Shown here one piece after another: positions 16,980 to 24,580 of a DNA stretch of 64,000 nt. Origin of the DNA: Wenjunlia tyrosinilytica (GTDB lineage: Bacteria > Actinomycetota > Actinomycetes > Streptomycetales > Streptomycetaceae). How positions within the stretch are numbered: the first letter of the stretch is position 1; every line of letters starts with the position of its first letter. The stretch is taken from positions 62,001 through 126,000 of the forward strand of contig NZ_BMMS01000009.1 in assembly GCF_014646055.1 (NCBI RefSeq). The letters run 5' to 3'. The position numbers and the translations under genes are program-made. Below the pieces are notes generated by a model. It searched no databases and was not told the origin of the DNA. It worked only from the letters and a program-made list of their open reading frames with translations.

Positions 16980-17963
16980 ATGGAGTACACAAAGCTCGGC
17001 AGGACCGGACTCTCCGTGAGCCGTCTGGTGCTCGGCACCATGAACTTCGGCCCGCAGACCGACGAATCCAACAGTCACGCGATCATGGACGCCGCACTGG
17101 ACGCGGGCGTCAACTTCTTCGACACGGCGAATGTGTACGGGTGGGGTGAGAACAAGGGCCGTACCGAAGAGATCATCGGGTCCTGGTTCGCCCAGGGCGG
17201 GGGCCGCCGCGAGAAGACGGTCCTGGCCACCAAGGTCTACGGCGACATGGGGGAGTGGCCGAACGAGGGGCGGCTGTCCGCCCTGAACATCCGCCGCGCC
17301 GCCGAGGCCAGCCTCAAACGACTCGGCACGGACTACATCGACCTCTACCAATTCCACCACATCGACCGGCGCACGCCCTGGGACGAGATCTGGCAGGCCA
17401 TCGACGTCCTGGTCCAGCAGGGCAAGATCCTCTACACGGGATCGAGCAACTTCGCCGGATGGCACATAGCCCAGGCCAACGAGGCCGCGAGCAGGCGCCA
17501 CTCGTTCGGTCTGGTCAGCGAGCAGTGCCTGTACAACCTGGCGGAGCGCCGCGCCGAGATGGAGGTCATCCCGGCGGCCCAGTCGTACGGCCTGGGCATC
17601 ATCCCGTGGTCCCCCCTGCACGGCGGCCTGCTGGGAGGGGCGATCCGCAAGGAGCGCGAGTCGGCGGGCTCTCGTTCGACGTCGGGCCGCTCGGCGGACG
17701 CGCTGAGCAGTGCCAAACAGCGCGAGCAGATCCAGGCGTACGAGGACCTTCTCGAAAAGCACGGTTTGGAACCGGGCGAGGCCGCCCTGGCCTGGCTTCT
17801 GACCCGCCCCGGCGTAACGGGCCCGATCGTGGGCCCGCGCACGGCGGAGCAGCTGACGTCCGCGTTGCGGGCGGTCGAATTGGACCTGAGCGACGACCTC
17901 CTGGAGGAACTCGACGAGATCTTCCCGGGCCCGGGCCCCTCCCCGGAGGCCTTCGCCTGGTAG
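16980..17963 (+). CDS. Aldo/keto reductase
   Basis: 327 aa. A TIM-barrel NADPH-dependent oxidoreductase. Motifs: MEYTKLGRTGLSVSRLVLGTM, NFFDTANVYGWGENKGRTEE with catalytic Asp and Tyr, LATKVYG with catalytic Lys, LYQFHHID with catalytic His, and GIIPWSPLHGGLLGG plus GPIVGPRTAEQL for cofactor binding. It resembles the YajO/Tas and Kv-beta-type AKRs of about 325 residues. The ATG follows GGGATGGGGG. The physiological substrate is unknown. A perfect terminator follows 8 nt after the stop. Confidence 0.9.
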   Translation: MEYTKLGRTGLSVSRLVLGTMNFGPQTDESNSHAIMDAALDAGVNFFDTANVYGWGENKGRTEEIIGSWFAQGGGRREKTVLATKVYGDMGEWPNEGRLSALNIRRAAEASLKRLGTDYIDLYQFHHIDRRTPWDEIWQAIDVLVQQGKILYTGSSNFAGWHIAQANEAASRRHSFGLVSEQCLYNLAERRAEMEVIPAAQSYGLGIIPWSPLHGGLLGGAIRKERESAGSRSTSGRSADALSSAKQREQIQAYEDLLEKHGLEPGEAALAWLLTRPGVTGPIVGPRTAEQLTSALRAVELDLSDDLLEELDEIFPGPGPSPEAFAW

Positions 17964-17970
17964 GTCAGCG

Positions 17971-18010
17971 CCCAATGTCCCGCCGGGGCCGCCCCCGGCG
18001 GGACATTGGG
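17971..18010. terminator. Perfect 18-bp hairpin terminator
   Basis: Arms 17971-17988 and 17993-18010 are exact complements around a 4-nt loop. It ends the aldo/keto reductase transcript and marks the left border of the regulator island. Confidence 0.85.
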
Positions 18011-18128
18011 AACCTGCGGTTTATGCGACAACGCGCATAGTCGCGTGAGCGCATGGACGATCCCGCCGCAGCCCTCGTACCGTCATCGGATACAGGGCCA
18101 AGCAGGCCCCGAATGAAGGGGTTTTCGC

Positions 18129-18356
18129 GTGTCTGAGCGAGCAGGGCTGACCCGCCTGACCGGTAAGGCCGAAGGTGATGGTGGCGGCAACGGCGAGTGC
18201 GGACAGTCGGATTGTCCGAACGTATATCGCACCGAGAAGGGGACGTTAGTCGTCCAGGGAGACGTGTTCAAAGGCTTCACTCCGCCTGAGGGTGAAGGGC
18301 TTGTCGAGATCCCGGAGAGCGTGCTGCGGGAGGCGTTCTATGCTCTTGGACGGTGA
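18129..18356 (+). CDS. Small hypothetical protein heading a regulator operon
   Basis: 75 aa, GTG start with GAAGGGG upstream. A Gly-rich N-terminus contains one CGQSDC pair, followed by a compact segment VYRTEKGTLVVQGDVFKGF and VEIPESVLREAFYALGR. This second half resembles the small proteins that accompany DUF6879/XRE genes in Streptomyces. No catalytic motif is seen. The 3' end overlaps the next gene by 17 nt, implying translational coupling. Local GC content is lower than in the flanking core genes. Upstream, a GCGAC-N10-GTCGC dyad (about 18026-18045) could be the operon's operator. Confidence 0.6.
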   Translation: MSERAGLTRLTGKAEGDGGGNGECGQSDCPNVYRTEKGTLVVQGDVFKGFTPPEGEGLVEIPESVLREAFYALGR

Positions 18357-18852
18357 CGAGTGGACGGCCAAGTTCCAAAAGTTCGAGACGGAAGCCTGGC
18401 GGCTTGAGACGATGCCCCACTATCACGTTCCCCAAGAGGCGGACGAGTTTTCTCGGTTCCTCACCGGGGAGCGATTCTCCGAACCCATCGAGGACTCCTG
18501 GACTTCCCTCATCCGGAATCATAGGGAAGCCGGGAGGACTATCGGGCGCGTGCACGTCGTGACTCGCCCCCTTTCCCCGTATCTCCAGTTCGAGTTCGCA
18601 CGCTACTACCAACACCAGGCAGCGATCGGGGAAGACATCCGAATCCTCGATGTGACCGAACGAGAAAATCCCCTGCCGGACGTCCAGGACTTCTGGATGT
18701 TCGACAGGTCAACGGTCGTCCTCATGCACTTCGAGGAGGACGGCAGGCAACTCGGCCGCGAACTGCACGCGGGAGACCTCGCCCCGTTCTGCGAGTATCA
18801 GCGAATCGCCCTCGCCGAATCTGTTCCATTTCAGGAGTACGTGGCGGGGTGA
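18340..18852 (+). CDS. DUF6879-family protein
   Basis: 170 aa from the ATG at 18340 (GGGAGG upstream, inside the end of the previous gene). The sequence DGDEWTAKFQKFETEAWRLETMPHYHVPQEADEF and the C-terminal DFWMFDRSTVVLMHFEEDGRQLG are typical of DUF6879 proteins, which in Streptomyces nearly always sit beside XRE-DUF5753 or DUF397 genes. A distant relation to phospholipase-D-like or antitoxin folds has been suggested for such partners, but I cannot confirm it here. Its stop overlaps the next start as GTGA. Confidence 0.72.
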   Translation: MLLDGDEWTAKFQKFETEAWRLETMPHYHVPQEADEFSRFLTGERFSEPIEDSWTSLIRNHREAGRTIGRVHVVTRPLSPYLQFEFARYYQHQAAIGEDIRILDVTERENPLPDVQDFWMFDRSTVVLMHFEEDGRQLGRELHAGDLAPFCEYQRIALAESVPFQEYVAG

Positions 18853-19682
18853 CGCTCGAACCCGAGCAGATGGGTCAGTCGCAGCAGGAGCTGGCCTACA
18901 TGCTCAAAGCACTCCGAAAGCGGGCCGGTCTCTCCGGAGACCGGCTCGCTGCACGTTGCAACATATCTCAGTCGAAGATCAGCCGGATCGAGAACGGCAG
19001 GGTGCGGCCGAGCCTCGTCGACATCGAACGCATCTTGACTGCCTTGGATGTACCCCCGCGCGTAGCGGCGGAAGTGTCCGCCCTGGCGCGCATCGCGAAC
19101 ACCGAATGGCAGGACGCGCGGGCCATGAGGCGCAAAGGGCTGGACAAAAAACAGTGGGAGCTGGCCGGGTTGGAGTCCTCATCGACGGAACTCCGCTACT
19201 TCCTGCTCTCGATGATCACAGGGTTGCTCTCCACCCCGGAGTACATCCGCGCCACCCTGTCGCACGTTCCCGGCGACCACAGCAATACCATTGCGAAGAA
19301 GTTGGAGCGGCAGGAAGTCCTCTACGACCGCTCGAAGCGGTTTACGTTCATCCTCACCGAGCAAGCGGCTCGCTCTCCCTTCGTGTCGCCCGACGCGATG
19401 GCGGTTCAGCTTGATCGCCTGGTCTCCTTGAGCCGCCTCCCCAATGTGCGCCTGGCGGTACTCCCGATGGAAATTCCTTTGCCGGGTTGCCCGCTGAATA
19501 CCTTCACCATTTACGACAGCCGCCTGTCGACGGTCGAGATTTCGACGGGCGTCATGGTCTTCCGAGACCCCAGGGACGTGCGCGACCACTTCGACGAGTT
19601 CTCGGGCTACGAGCGACACGCCCTCTTCGGCGACGAAGCCAGGGAGAAGATCGAGGAATGGTCGGCGGCCTTCCGTTCATGA
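18849..19682 (+). CDS. XRE-family HTH regulator with DUF5753 (WhiJ-like)
   Basis: 277 aa, GTG start overlapping the previous stop. An HTH_31/XRE domain is at about 15-75 (LAYMLKALRKRAGLSGDRLAARCNISQSKISRIENGR, VDIERILTALDVP). DUF5753 runs from about 95 to 275 (WELAGLESSSTELRYFLLSMITGLLSTPEYIRA, RQEVLYDRSKRFTFILTEQAAR, GEARE-like DEAREKIEEW at the end). This is the WhiJ architecture; in S. coelicolor, whiJ-type regulators act with BldB/AbaA-like small proteins on development. The adjacent DUF397 gene completes that set. The ligand of DUF5753 is unknown. Confidence 0.85.
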   Translation: MTLEPEQMGQSQQELAYMLKALRKRAGLSGDRLAARCNISQSKISRIENGRVRPSLVDIERILTALDVPPRVAAEVSALARIANTEWQDARAMRRKGLDKKQWELAGLESSSTELRYFLLSMITGLLSTPEYIRATLSHVPGDHSNTIAKKLERQEVLYDRSKRFTFILTEQAARSPFVSPDAMAVQLDRLVSLSRLPNVRLAVLPMEIPLPGCPLNTFTIYDSRLSTVEISTGVMVFRDPRDVRDHFDEFSGYERHALFGDEAREKIEEWSAAFRS

Positions 19683-19777
19683 TTTTCAGTCCGAAACGCG
19701 AAATGTTCTGGAATTCGGCACCCTCGACCCGACAGCATTGCGACAAGCCGAGTCCGATCCGATGCCAGGGAGGAACC

Positions 19778-19972
19778 ATGGCGCAGTACGAGTTCCGGAC
19801 CGCTGCCGCGTGCGGTGGGCCGTGCACCGAGGGGTGTGTGGAGGTGGCGACGAACGTCAGCGGCATCGTCGCGATACGTGACACGAAGACCGAGGCCGTC
19901 ATGCAGTTCACCCCGCGGGAATGGCAGGACTTCCTGGCGGGCGCGAAGGCCGGGGAGTTCGACCTCGCCTGA
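19778..19972 (+). CDS. DUF397 small protein, partner of the XRE regulator
   Basis: 64 aa from the ATG at 19778 behind AGGGAGG. FRTAAACGGPCTEGCVEVATNVSGIVAIRDTK and FTPREWQDFLAGAKAGEFDL are the DUF397 signature (C-V-E-V-A, V-x-V/I-R-D-S/T-K, W-x-x-F). DUF397 proteins are encoded next to XRE-DUF5753 genes throughout Streptomyces and may be co-regulators or antitoxin-like. The gap to the regulator is 95 nt. A perfect terminator follows at 20003-20035. Confidence 0.85.
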   Translation: MAQYEFRTAAACGGPCTEGCVEVATNVSGIVAIRDTKTEAVMQFTPREWQDFLAGAKAGEFDLA

Positions 19973-20002
19973 CCCCTGGCACCGCTTTCACAACCCAGGC
20001 GC

Positions 20003-20035
20003 GGCCCTCGGTCCTTCCCCCAAGGACCGAGGGCC
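20003..20035 (+). terminator. Perfect 14-bp hairpin terminator
   Basis: GGCCCTCGGTCCTT (20003-20016) pairs exactly with AAGGACCGAGGGCC (20022-20035) around CCCCC. It ends the four-gene regulator operon. Confidence 0.85.
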
Positions 20036-20062
20036 ACACGGACTTCACGGACAGGTTGCGTC

Positions 20063-20530
20063 GTGCATCACCATGGCTATCTCTGGCTGGGAGACAAGGC
20101 CCGATTCGACACCGAGAGCATTCGCCGCCCCGCGCCCGGGGTTGAGCCCGCGCCGACCAGTCCCCCCGAGGTGGTGGAGCGGTACCGGCAGGCGGTGGGT
20201 GAGTTTCCGGTGTCGGAGGTGCCCCCGATCGAATCGGCGTTCTGGTTGCTGAAGCCGTCCAGGCTCATTCGCGGCACCTGGGAGGAGCCGAAGGAAGCTG
20301 CGCAGTGGCTGAGCCGTCAACTCACCGAGTACGCACCTCGGTTCTCCTCCGAGTATGACCAGGACAGAAGCCGCTTGGAGCTCCACGTCACCTCAGCCAC
20401 GGAACGACTGACGTGGGGCGGCGACGTGACCCTCGGCTTCTACCTCGGGCAGGCTCAGTTCCTCAGCCTCTCCGTCGTGACGTGCTCCCCCAACCGCGCC
20501 GCCCCCGAACTGGCCTGCCCGGCCCGGTAG
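20063..20530 (+). CDS. Hypothetical protein, 155 aa
   Basis: GTG start at 20063 with GGACAGG 8 nt upstream; protein MHHHGYLWLGDKARFDTESI. No domain is recognised. The middle (VVERYRQAVGEFPVSEVPPIESAFWLLKPSRLIRGTWEEPKEAAQWLSRQL) looks like a soluble alpha/beta protein with several Trp, and the C-terminal quarter is Ser/Thr/Cys-rich. It is convergent with the minus-strand XRE gene, with only 8 nt between stops. Coding potential is supported by length and composition, not by homology. Confidence 0.55.
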   Translation: MHHHGYLWLGDKARFDTESIRRPAPGVEPAPTSPPEVVERYRQAVGEFPVSEVPPIESAFWLLKPSRLIRGTWEEPKEAAQWLSRQLTEYAPRFSSEYDQDRSRLELHVTSATERLTWGGDVTLGFYLGQAQFLSLSVVTCSPNRAAPELACPAR

Positions 20531-20538
20531 CGGACGGG

Positions 20539-20886
20539 CTATGGCTCCGGGTGCGAGAACGCCCACGCCGCCAGGGCCGCGATATTGGCCCTGATCTCGT
20601 TGTCCACCCGCAACGGGCCGAGGCGGCCCACCTGCTCGGCCTCCAGCATGGGAAGTGCTTCCTTGAACAGCCCTCCGGCGTCGAGCACGTCGTCGAGCAT
20701 CAGGAGGTAGCTCTCCCCCGGCACCCTTCGCCCGCACTCGACCATGCCGATCATCCCGCCCGAGTAGTGGAGCAACTCGGCCAGTTCCTGCTGGGTCAGC
20801 CCCGCCCGGCGGCGGAAGTGCGTGGCCACGGCCCCGAAGAACGCGAGCGCGGGCGTGATGGGGGGTTCGGGCTTGCGCGGGCTCAC
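20539..20886 (-). CDS. Small XRE-family HTH protein
   Basis: 115 aa, GTG at 20884-20886. The N-terminal half is an HTH (ALAFFGAVATHFRRRAGLTQQELAELLHYSGGMIGMVECGRRVPG); the second half DDVLDAGGLFKEALPMLEAEQVGRLGPL is helical. It lacks DUF5753, so it is a truncated or minimal member of the same regulator class. It starts inside the stop codon of the upstream minus-strand gene (GTGA overlap), so the two are translationally coupled. Confidence 0.75.
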   Translation of the reverse strand: MSPRKPEPPITPALAFFGAVATHFRRRAGLTQQELAELLHYSGGMIGMVECGRRVPGESYLLMLDDVLDAGGLFKEALPMLEAEQVGRLGPLRVDNEIRANIAALAAWAFSHPEP

Positions 20887-21095
20887 AGGTCCGCCACCCC
20901 GAGCGCATTCCGCCGACCGCCCCGGCCCAGCCGGTCCGCGCACCGCGCGCACCGGCAGGGAGGCCAGGGCCCATTGGCCGGCGCGGTAAAGGAGAGCGGC
21001 CCGCGCGCCACAGCCGTGACAGTCAACGGACGGCTGACCACCCCGTACCGGTCCACCTGATACACCCTCATCGTCATATTGCTGATCGGCGCCAT
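20883..21095 (-). CDS. Small hypothetical protein coupled to the XRE gene
   Basis: 70 aa from the ATG at 21093-21095, chosen because GGGGAG lies 8 nt upstream; a shorter start MTMRVYQVDRYG at 21077 is possible. MRVYQVDRYG followed by a Val/Thr-rich stretch and CRCARCADRLGRGG looks like a small beta-rich protein with a C-x-C-x2-C cluster that could hold a metal (inference). It overlaps the downstream XRE gene by 4 nt. It is divergent from the DUF5919 regulator. Confidence 0.6.
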   Translation of the reverse strand: MAPISNMTMRVYQVDRYGVVSRPLTVTAVARGPLSFTAPANGPWPPCRCARCADRLGRGGRRNALGVADL

Positions 21096-21237
21096 CAAGC
21101 CGACTCCCCGATGTCAATCGTTTGGCGTGTATCCGGATCATCGCCCGACGTACCGATGAGTGCGCCTCCCAAGTAGCGGACCGTCAGGCGGCCTTGGCGC
21201 TATGGTCAAAGACGCCCAAACGTCGCGGGGAGGAACA

Positions 21238-21996
21238 TTGAACACTGCGTTACGGCGTGCTATGGACGACCGGAAGGTCTCCCCTCGGCAGCTTGCCGCC
21301 CGAGCGGGGGTCACTGCGAAGACGGTGGAACGATGGCTCTCTGATCCAGAGCTCGTTCCGCACCCTCGGAGCAGAGCCGACGTCGCCGAGACGCTAGGGG
21401 TGAGTGAGGACATGCTGTGGCCGAAATCCGTCAGGTCGGCCGTCAAGACGGGACACGACCGGGAAGTCGTCAGCGTCTACCCCTACCGCGCCGCCTGCCC
21501 GTCGACGGTGTGGGCCGAGCTCATCGCCTCCGCGGAGCGCGAGCTCATCTTCGCCGGCTACACGAACTACTTCCTCTGGCTGGAGCAACCGGCCTTCCAC
21601 GCGACGCTCAAGGCGAAGGCGCGGACCGGCTGCCGGATCCGCTTCCTCATCGGCGATCCCGACAGCGAGCTGACAAGGGCCCGCGAGCGGATCGAGGACG
21701 TCGCCCTGACCGTCGGGACGCGAATTCGCATCACCCTCGAGAACCTCGACAAGCTTCGGCAGGCCGAGGGAATCGAAATGCGCTTCTGCGGTCCGGACGA
21801 CGCCCCGAACTTCATCTCCCTGAGCGTCTTCCGATTCGATGACGACGCGCTTGTGACGCCCCACCTGGCGCTGCTGTCCGGGCACGATTCGCCCATGATG
21901 CACCTGCGCAAGCGCGACGAGGGCGGGCTGTTCGACCGGTTCACCGAGCATGCGGACGTGCTCTGGTCCCGCGCCATCGAACCCCCGGCACGTTGA
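21238..21996 (+). CDS. HTH regulator with PLD-like DUF5919 domain
   Basis: 252 aa from a TTG at 21238 preceded by GGGGAGGA; the longer in-frame start at 21202 is rejected because a -10-like TATGGT (21200-21205) overlaps it. The N-terminus is an HTH (LRRAMDDRKVSPRQLAARAGVTAKTVERWLSDPELVPHPRSRADVAETLGVSEDMLWP). The rest resembles a phospholipase-D/helicase-like fold (ELIFAGYTNYFLWLEQPAFHATLKAKARTGCRIRFLIGDPDS, and the ISLSVFRFDDDALVTPHLALLSGHDSPMMHLRK region), annotated DUF5919 in Streptomyces. It may sense a nucleotide or phosphoester (inference). It is followed by a DUF397 gene 28 nt downstream. Confidence 0.78.
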   Translation: MNTALRRAMDDRKVSPRQLAARAGVTAKTVERWLSDPELVPHPRSRADVAETLGVSEDMLWPKSVRSAVKTGHDREVVSVYPYRAACPSTVWAELIASAERELIFAGYTNYFLWLEQPAFHATLKAKARTGCRIRFLIGDPDSELTRARERIEDVALTVGTRIRITLENLDKLRQAEGIEMRFCGPDDAPNFISLSVFRFDDDALVTPHLALLSGHDSPMMHLRKRDEGGLFDRFTEHADVLWSRAIEPPAR

Positions 21997-22024
21997 TCCC
22001 AACCAGCAAGGGAGGCCGTAAGCC

Positions 22025-22243
22025 ATGCGAACCACCCCCGACCTGAGCGCCGCCGTGTGGCGCAAGAGCAGCTACAGCAATACGAACGGGGGGAACTGCG
22101 TCGAGGTCGCAGACGGCCTCGACAGCGCCGTGCCCGTTCGCGATTCCAAGGATCCCCAGGGGCCTGCCCTGCTCTTTCCCACCGCCGCGTGGGCCTCGTT
22201 CATCGCAGGGATCAAGACAGGCGACTTCCCCACCAGTCCCTGA
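22025..22243 (+). CDS. DUF397 protein, second copy
   Basis: 72 aa, ATG with AGGGAGG upstream. It carries the full DUF397 pattern: AVWRKSSYSNTNGGNCVEVADG, then VPVRDSKDPQGPALLFPTAAWASFIAGIKTGDF. This is closer to the canonical family sequence than the copy at 19778, so the two probably arose or arrived separately. It forms an operon with the DUF5919 regulator and closes the island. Confidence 0.9.
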   Translation: MRTTPDLSAAVWRKSSYSNTNGGNCVEVADGLDSAVPVRDSKDPQGPALLFPTAAWASFIAGIKTGDFPTSP

Positions 22244-22275
22244 GGGGCGGGGCGCGGCCGCGGTGCGCCGAATCG

Positions 22276-22362
22276 CTACCTGGCCACCTGGCTGACGATC
22301 ACTACCACCAGGAGGAGGAGCAGGCATGCGCTGAGGACGCGGGTGCGGGTCTTCGGGTTCAC
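22276..22362 (-). CDS. 28-aa single-helix membrane protein
   Basis: GTG at 22360-22362 opens VNPKTRTRVLSACLLLLLVV, continuing with VIVSQVAR and a TAG stop. This is a basic N-terminus plus one strongly hydrophobic helix. It lies 25 nt after the thpR stop on the same strand. Upstream, TACCGT sits 7 nt before the GTG, compatible with a leaderless transcript. Evidence is composition and layout only. Confidence 0.45.
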   Translation of the reverse strand: MNPKTRTRVLSACLLLLLVVVIVSQVAR

Positions 22363-22387
22363 GCATTCAACGGTAACCGCACGCCGG

Positions 22388-22954
22388 TCATCCCTTGTCC
22401 GCCCCCTTGCCCAGAGGCCACCGCTCCACCGTCTCGTACACCGGGGGCTGCCCCACTCCCGCCGTGGTGCTGCTCATCAGCCGGATCGAGTCCGCCGGCC
22501 AGGCACTGCCCTCGAAGCCCTCCAGCGCCCGCCGGAACGGCCGCAGATCGACCGGCGACCGGCTGCGCGCCAGCGTCAGGTGCGCCTTGAAGGGGCGCTC
22601 GTCGGCGTCGATGCCCGTGCGGCGGGCCGCGGCGGCGGTGGAGTCGGCGAGGCGGCCGAGGGCCCGGCGGCCGTCGGTGACGCCCGTCCACAGGGCCCGG
22701 TCGGCGAAGCGGCCGCCTCCCGCGAGGCGCAGTTCCATCGGCTCATGGCGGTGGGCGGCGCGGGCGAGGCGGGTGCCCAGCTCGGGCAGGAGGGAGGGGT
22801 CCACGTCGCCGAGGAAGGCCAGTGTGAGATGCCACCCGGCCTGCTCGGTGAACCGCAGCCGGTCGGCATCGGGGAGCTTGTGGAGCGGAGCGAGGGCTGC
22901 CGCCAGCTCGGCGACGGCGGCCGGGGGCGGCTGGACCGCGACGAAGAGCCTCAT
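22388..22954 (-). CDS. thpR: RNA 2',3'-cyclic phosphodiesterase (LigT/ThpR)
   Basis: 188 aa, start MRLFVAVQPP. A 2H phosphoesterase with the two catalytic HxTx motifs: HLTLAFLGDVD (about 42-52) and KAHLTLARSRSP (about 131-142). It hydrolyses 2',3'-cyclic phosphates at RNA ends in vitro. The length (about 190) is normal. It is monocistronic, or followed by the 28-aa membrane ORF. Confidence 0.92.
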   Translation of the reverse strand: MRLFVAVQPPPAAVAELAAALAPLHKLPDADRLRFTEQAGWHLTLAFLGDVDPSLLPELGTRLARAAHRHEPMELRLAGGGRFADRALWTGVTDGRRALGRLADSTAAAARRTGIDADERPFKAHLTLARSRSPVDLRPFRRALEGFEGSAWPADSIRLMSSTTAGVGQPPVYETVERWPLGKGADKG

Positions 22955-23001
22955 GCGGACAGTCTCTCCATTTCCCCGGCTTCCTCGATACGGTCGCCGC
23001 T

Positions 23002-23091
23002 ATGAAGATCAGACCGCGGAGGTCGACCCAGGCGTCCCGGCGGGGGCGCGTTCACCGAGCGGGGAGTGGACGGGTCGGCTCCTGGAGATGA
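23002..23091 (+). CDS. Arg-rich 29-residue ORF, possible remnant
   Basis: ATG opens MKIRPRRSTQASRRGRVHRA and stops after 29 codons. TACGGT (22989-22994) lies exactly 7 nt before the ATG, as in the leaderless genes of this window. The start resembles the beginning of a normal gene, so it may be the leftover of a deleted one. Low confidence. Confidence 0.2.
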   Translation: MKIRPRRSTQASRRGRVHRAGSGRVGSWR

Positions 23092-23100
23092 GGCTCTGAC

Positions 23101-23129
23101 CCAGCCGGGCCGGACAAGGGCCCGGCTGG
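23101..23129. terminator. Hairpin terminator after the MFS gene
   Basis: CCAGCCGGGCC (23101-23111) and GGCCCGGCTGG (23119-23129) are perfect complements around a 7-nt loop, 32 nt past the MFS stop on the minus strand. Confidence 0.7.
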
Positions 23130-23160
23130 TCTCACAGCCCGACCGGCGGCCCCTTGGAGC

Positions 23161-24498
23161 TCACGCCGCCGCGGTCAGCTTCTCTCTGGGGACAAAGGCG
23201 ATCAGCGGGTGGCCCTTGCCCCGGTGCAGGTCGACCTTGACCCGCAGATTGCCTATTCGGGCCAGGACCAGGCCCACCACGACGGCCGCGCCGACGGAGA
23301 CCAGGCCGCCGGAGAGAAAGCCCACGCGGGCGCCGTACGTGTCGGTCACCCAGCCGACGATGGGGGCACCGATCGGGGTGCCGCCCATGAACACCATCAG
23401 GAACAGGCTCATCACCCGGCCGCGCATGGCCGGGTCGGTGGCCAGCTGGACCGAGGAGTTCGCCGTGGTGTTGAAGGTCAGGCCGAACAGCCCGATCGGG
23501 ACCAGCAGGGCGGCGAACAGCCAGAACGCCGGCGAGAGCGCCGCCGCGGCCTCGAGCACGCCGAAGATCAGCGCGCAGCCGACCAGCATGCGCATCCTCG
23601 TGGTGCCGCGCCGGGCCGCCAGCAGGGCGCCGAGCAGGGATCCCGCGGCCATGAGCGTGTTGAGCAGGCCGTAGGTGCCCGCCCCGGCGTGGTAGACGTC
23701 GTCGACGTAGGCGGTCAGCCAGATCGGGAAGTTGTATCCGAATGTGCCGATGAAGCCGACCAGCACGATCGGCCAGATCAGATCGGGGCGTCCGGCCACG
23801 TATCGCAGGCCCTCGCGCAGTTGCCCCTTCTCGCGCGGGACGCGCGGGATGCGGTGCAGCTCGGACTCCCGCATCAGCATCAGCGCGGTCAGCGGCGCGA
23901 TGAACGACACACCGTTGAGCGCGAACGCCCAGCCGCTGCCGACGGCCGCGATCAGCACACCCGCCACGGCGGGGCCGATGATGCGGGCGGTCTGGAAGTT
24001 GGCGGCGTTCAGACTGACGGCGTTGCGCACGTCCTGGGGGCCGACCATCTCGACGACGAACGCCTGACGGGTCGGGTTGTCCACGACGGTGGCGAGGCCG
24101 AGCAGGAACGCGATCAGGTAGACATGCCAGACCTCGACGGTGCCGGAGAGGGTGAGGACGGCGAGCGCCAGACCCAGCAGGCCCATGGTGGCCTGGGTGA
24201 TCAGCAGGAGGGTGCGCTTGGCGTACCGGTCGGCGATCACTCCGCCGTACAGGCCGAACAGCAGCATGGGGAGGAACTGAAGCGCCGTGGTGATGCCCAC
24301 GGCGGCGGAGGAGCCGGTCAGGCTGAGGACCAGCCAGTCCTGTGCGATCCTCTGCATCCAGGTGCCTGTGTTGGAGACGACCTGGCCACCGGCGAACAGC
24401 CGGTAGTTGCGGACCTTGAGCGAGCTGAAGGTACCGCGCTTGGTGATGGGTTCTTCGGGTTCGGTTGCGACTTCGGCTGGTTCTGAGGCCGAACTCAA
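23161..24498 (-). CDS. MFS transporter (multidrug-type exporter)
   Basis: 445 aa from a TTG at 24496-24498 with AAGGAGAT upstream. About 12 hydrophobic segments; the N-terminal signature FRNYRLF-like VRNYRLFAGGQVVSNTGTWMQRIAQDWLVL and the loop GGVIADRYAKRTLLL are typical of the EntS/DHA3-type exporters. The second half contains TNTTANSSVQLATDPAMRGRVMSLFLMVFMGGTPIGAPIVGW. It likely exports a drug-like or siderophore-like compound. It is 82 bp downstream of, and co-oriented with, a MarR regulator gene, which probably controls it. Confidence 0.88.
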   Translation of the reverse strand: MSSASEPAEVATEPEEPITKRGTFSSLKVRNYRLFAGGQVVSNTGTWMQRIAQDWLVLSLTGSSAAVGITTALQFLPMLLFGLYGGVIADRYAKRTLLLITQATMGLLGLALAVLTLSGTVEVWHVYLIAFLLGLATVVDNPTRQAFVVEMVGPQDVRNAVSLNAANFQTARIIGPAVAGVLIAAVGSGWAFALNGVSFIAPLTALMLMRESELHRIPRVPREKGQLREGLRYVAGRPDLIWPIVLVGFIGTFGYNFPIWLTAYVDDVYHAGAGTYGLLNTLMAAGSLLGALLAARRGTTRMRMLVGCALIFGVLEAAAALSPAFWLFAALLVPIGLFGLTFNTTANSSVQLATDPAMRGRVMSLFLMVFMGGTPIGAPIVGWVTDTYGARVGFLSGGLVSVGAAVVVGLVLARIGNLRVKVDLHRGKGHPLIAFVPREKLTAAA

Positions 24499-24580
24499 CG
24501 GGGCATCTCCTTAACCTACGTGCACCTGTGTGCACCTGCGTGCACCGCTGTGCATCCACATGCGTACAAACGTGCGGCGG

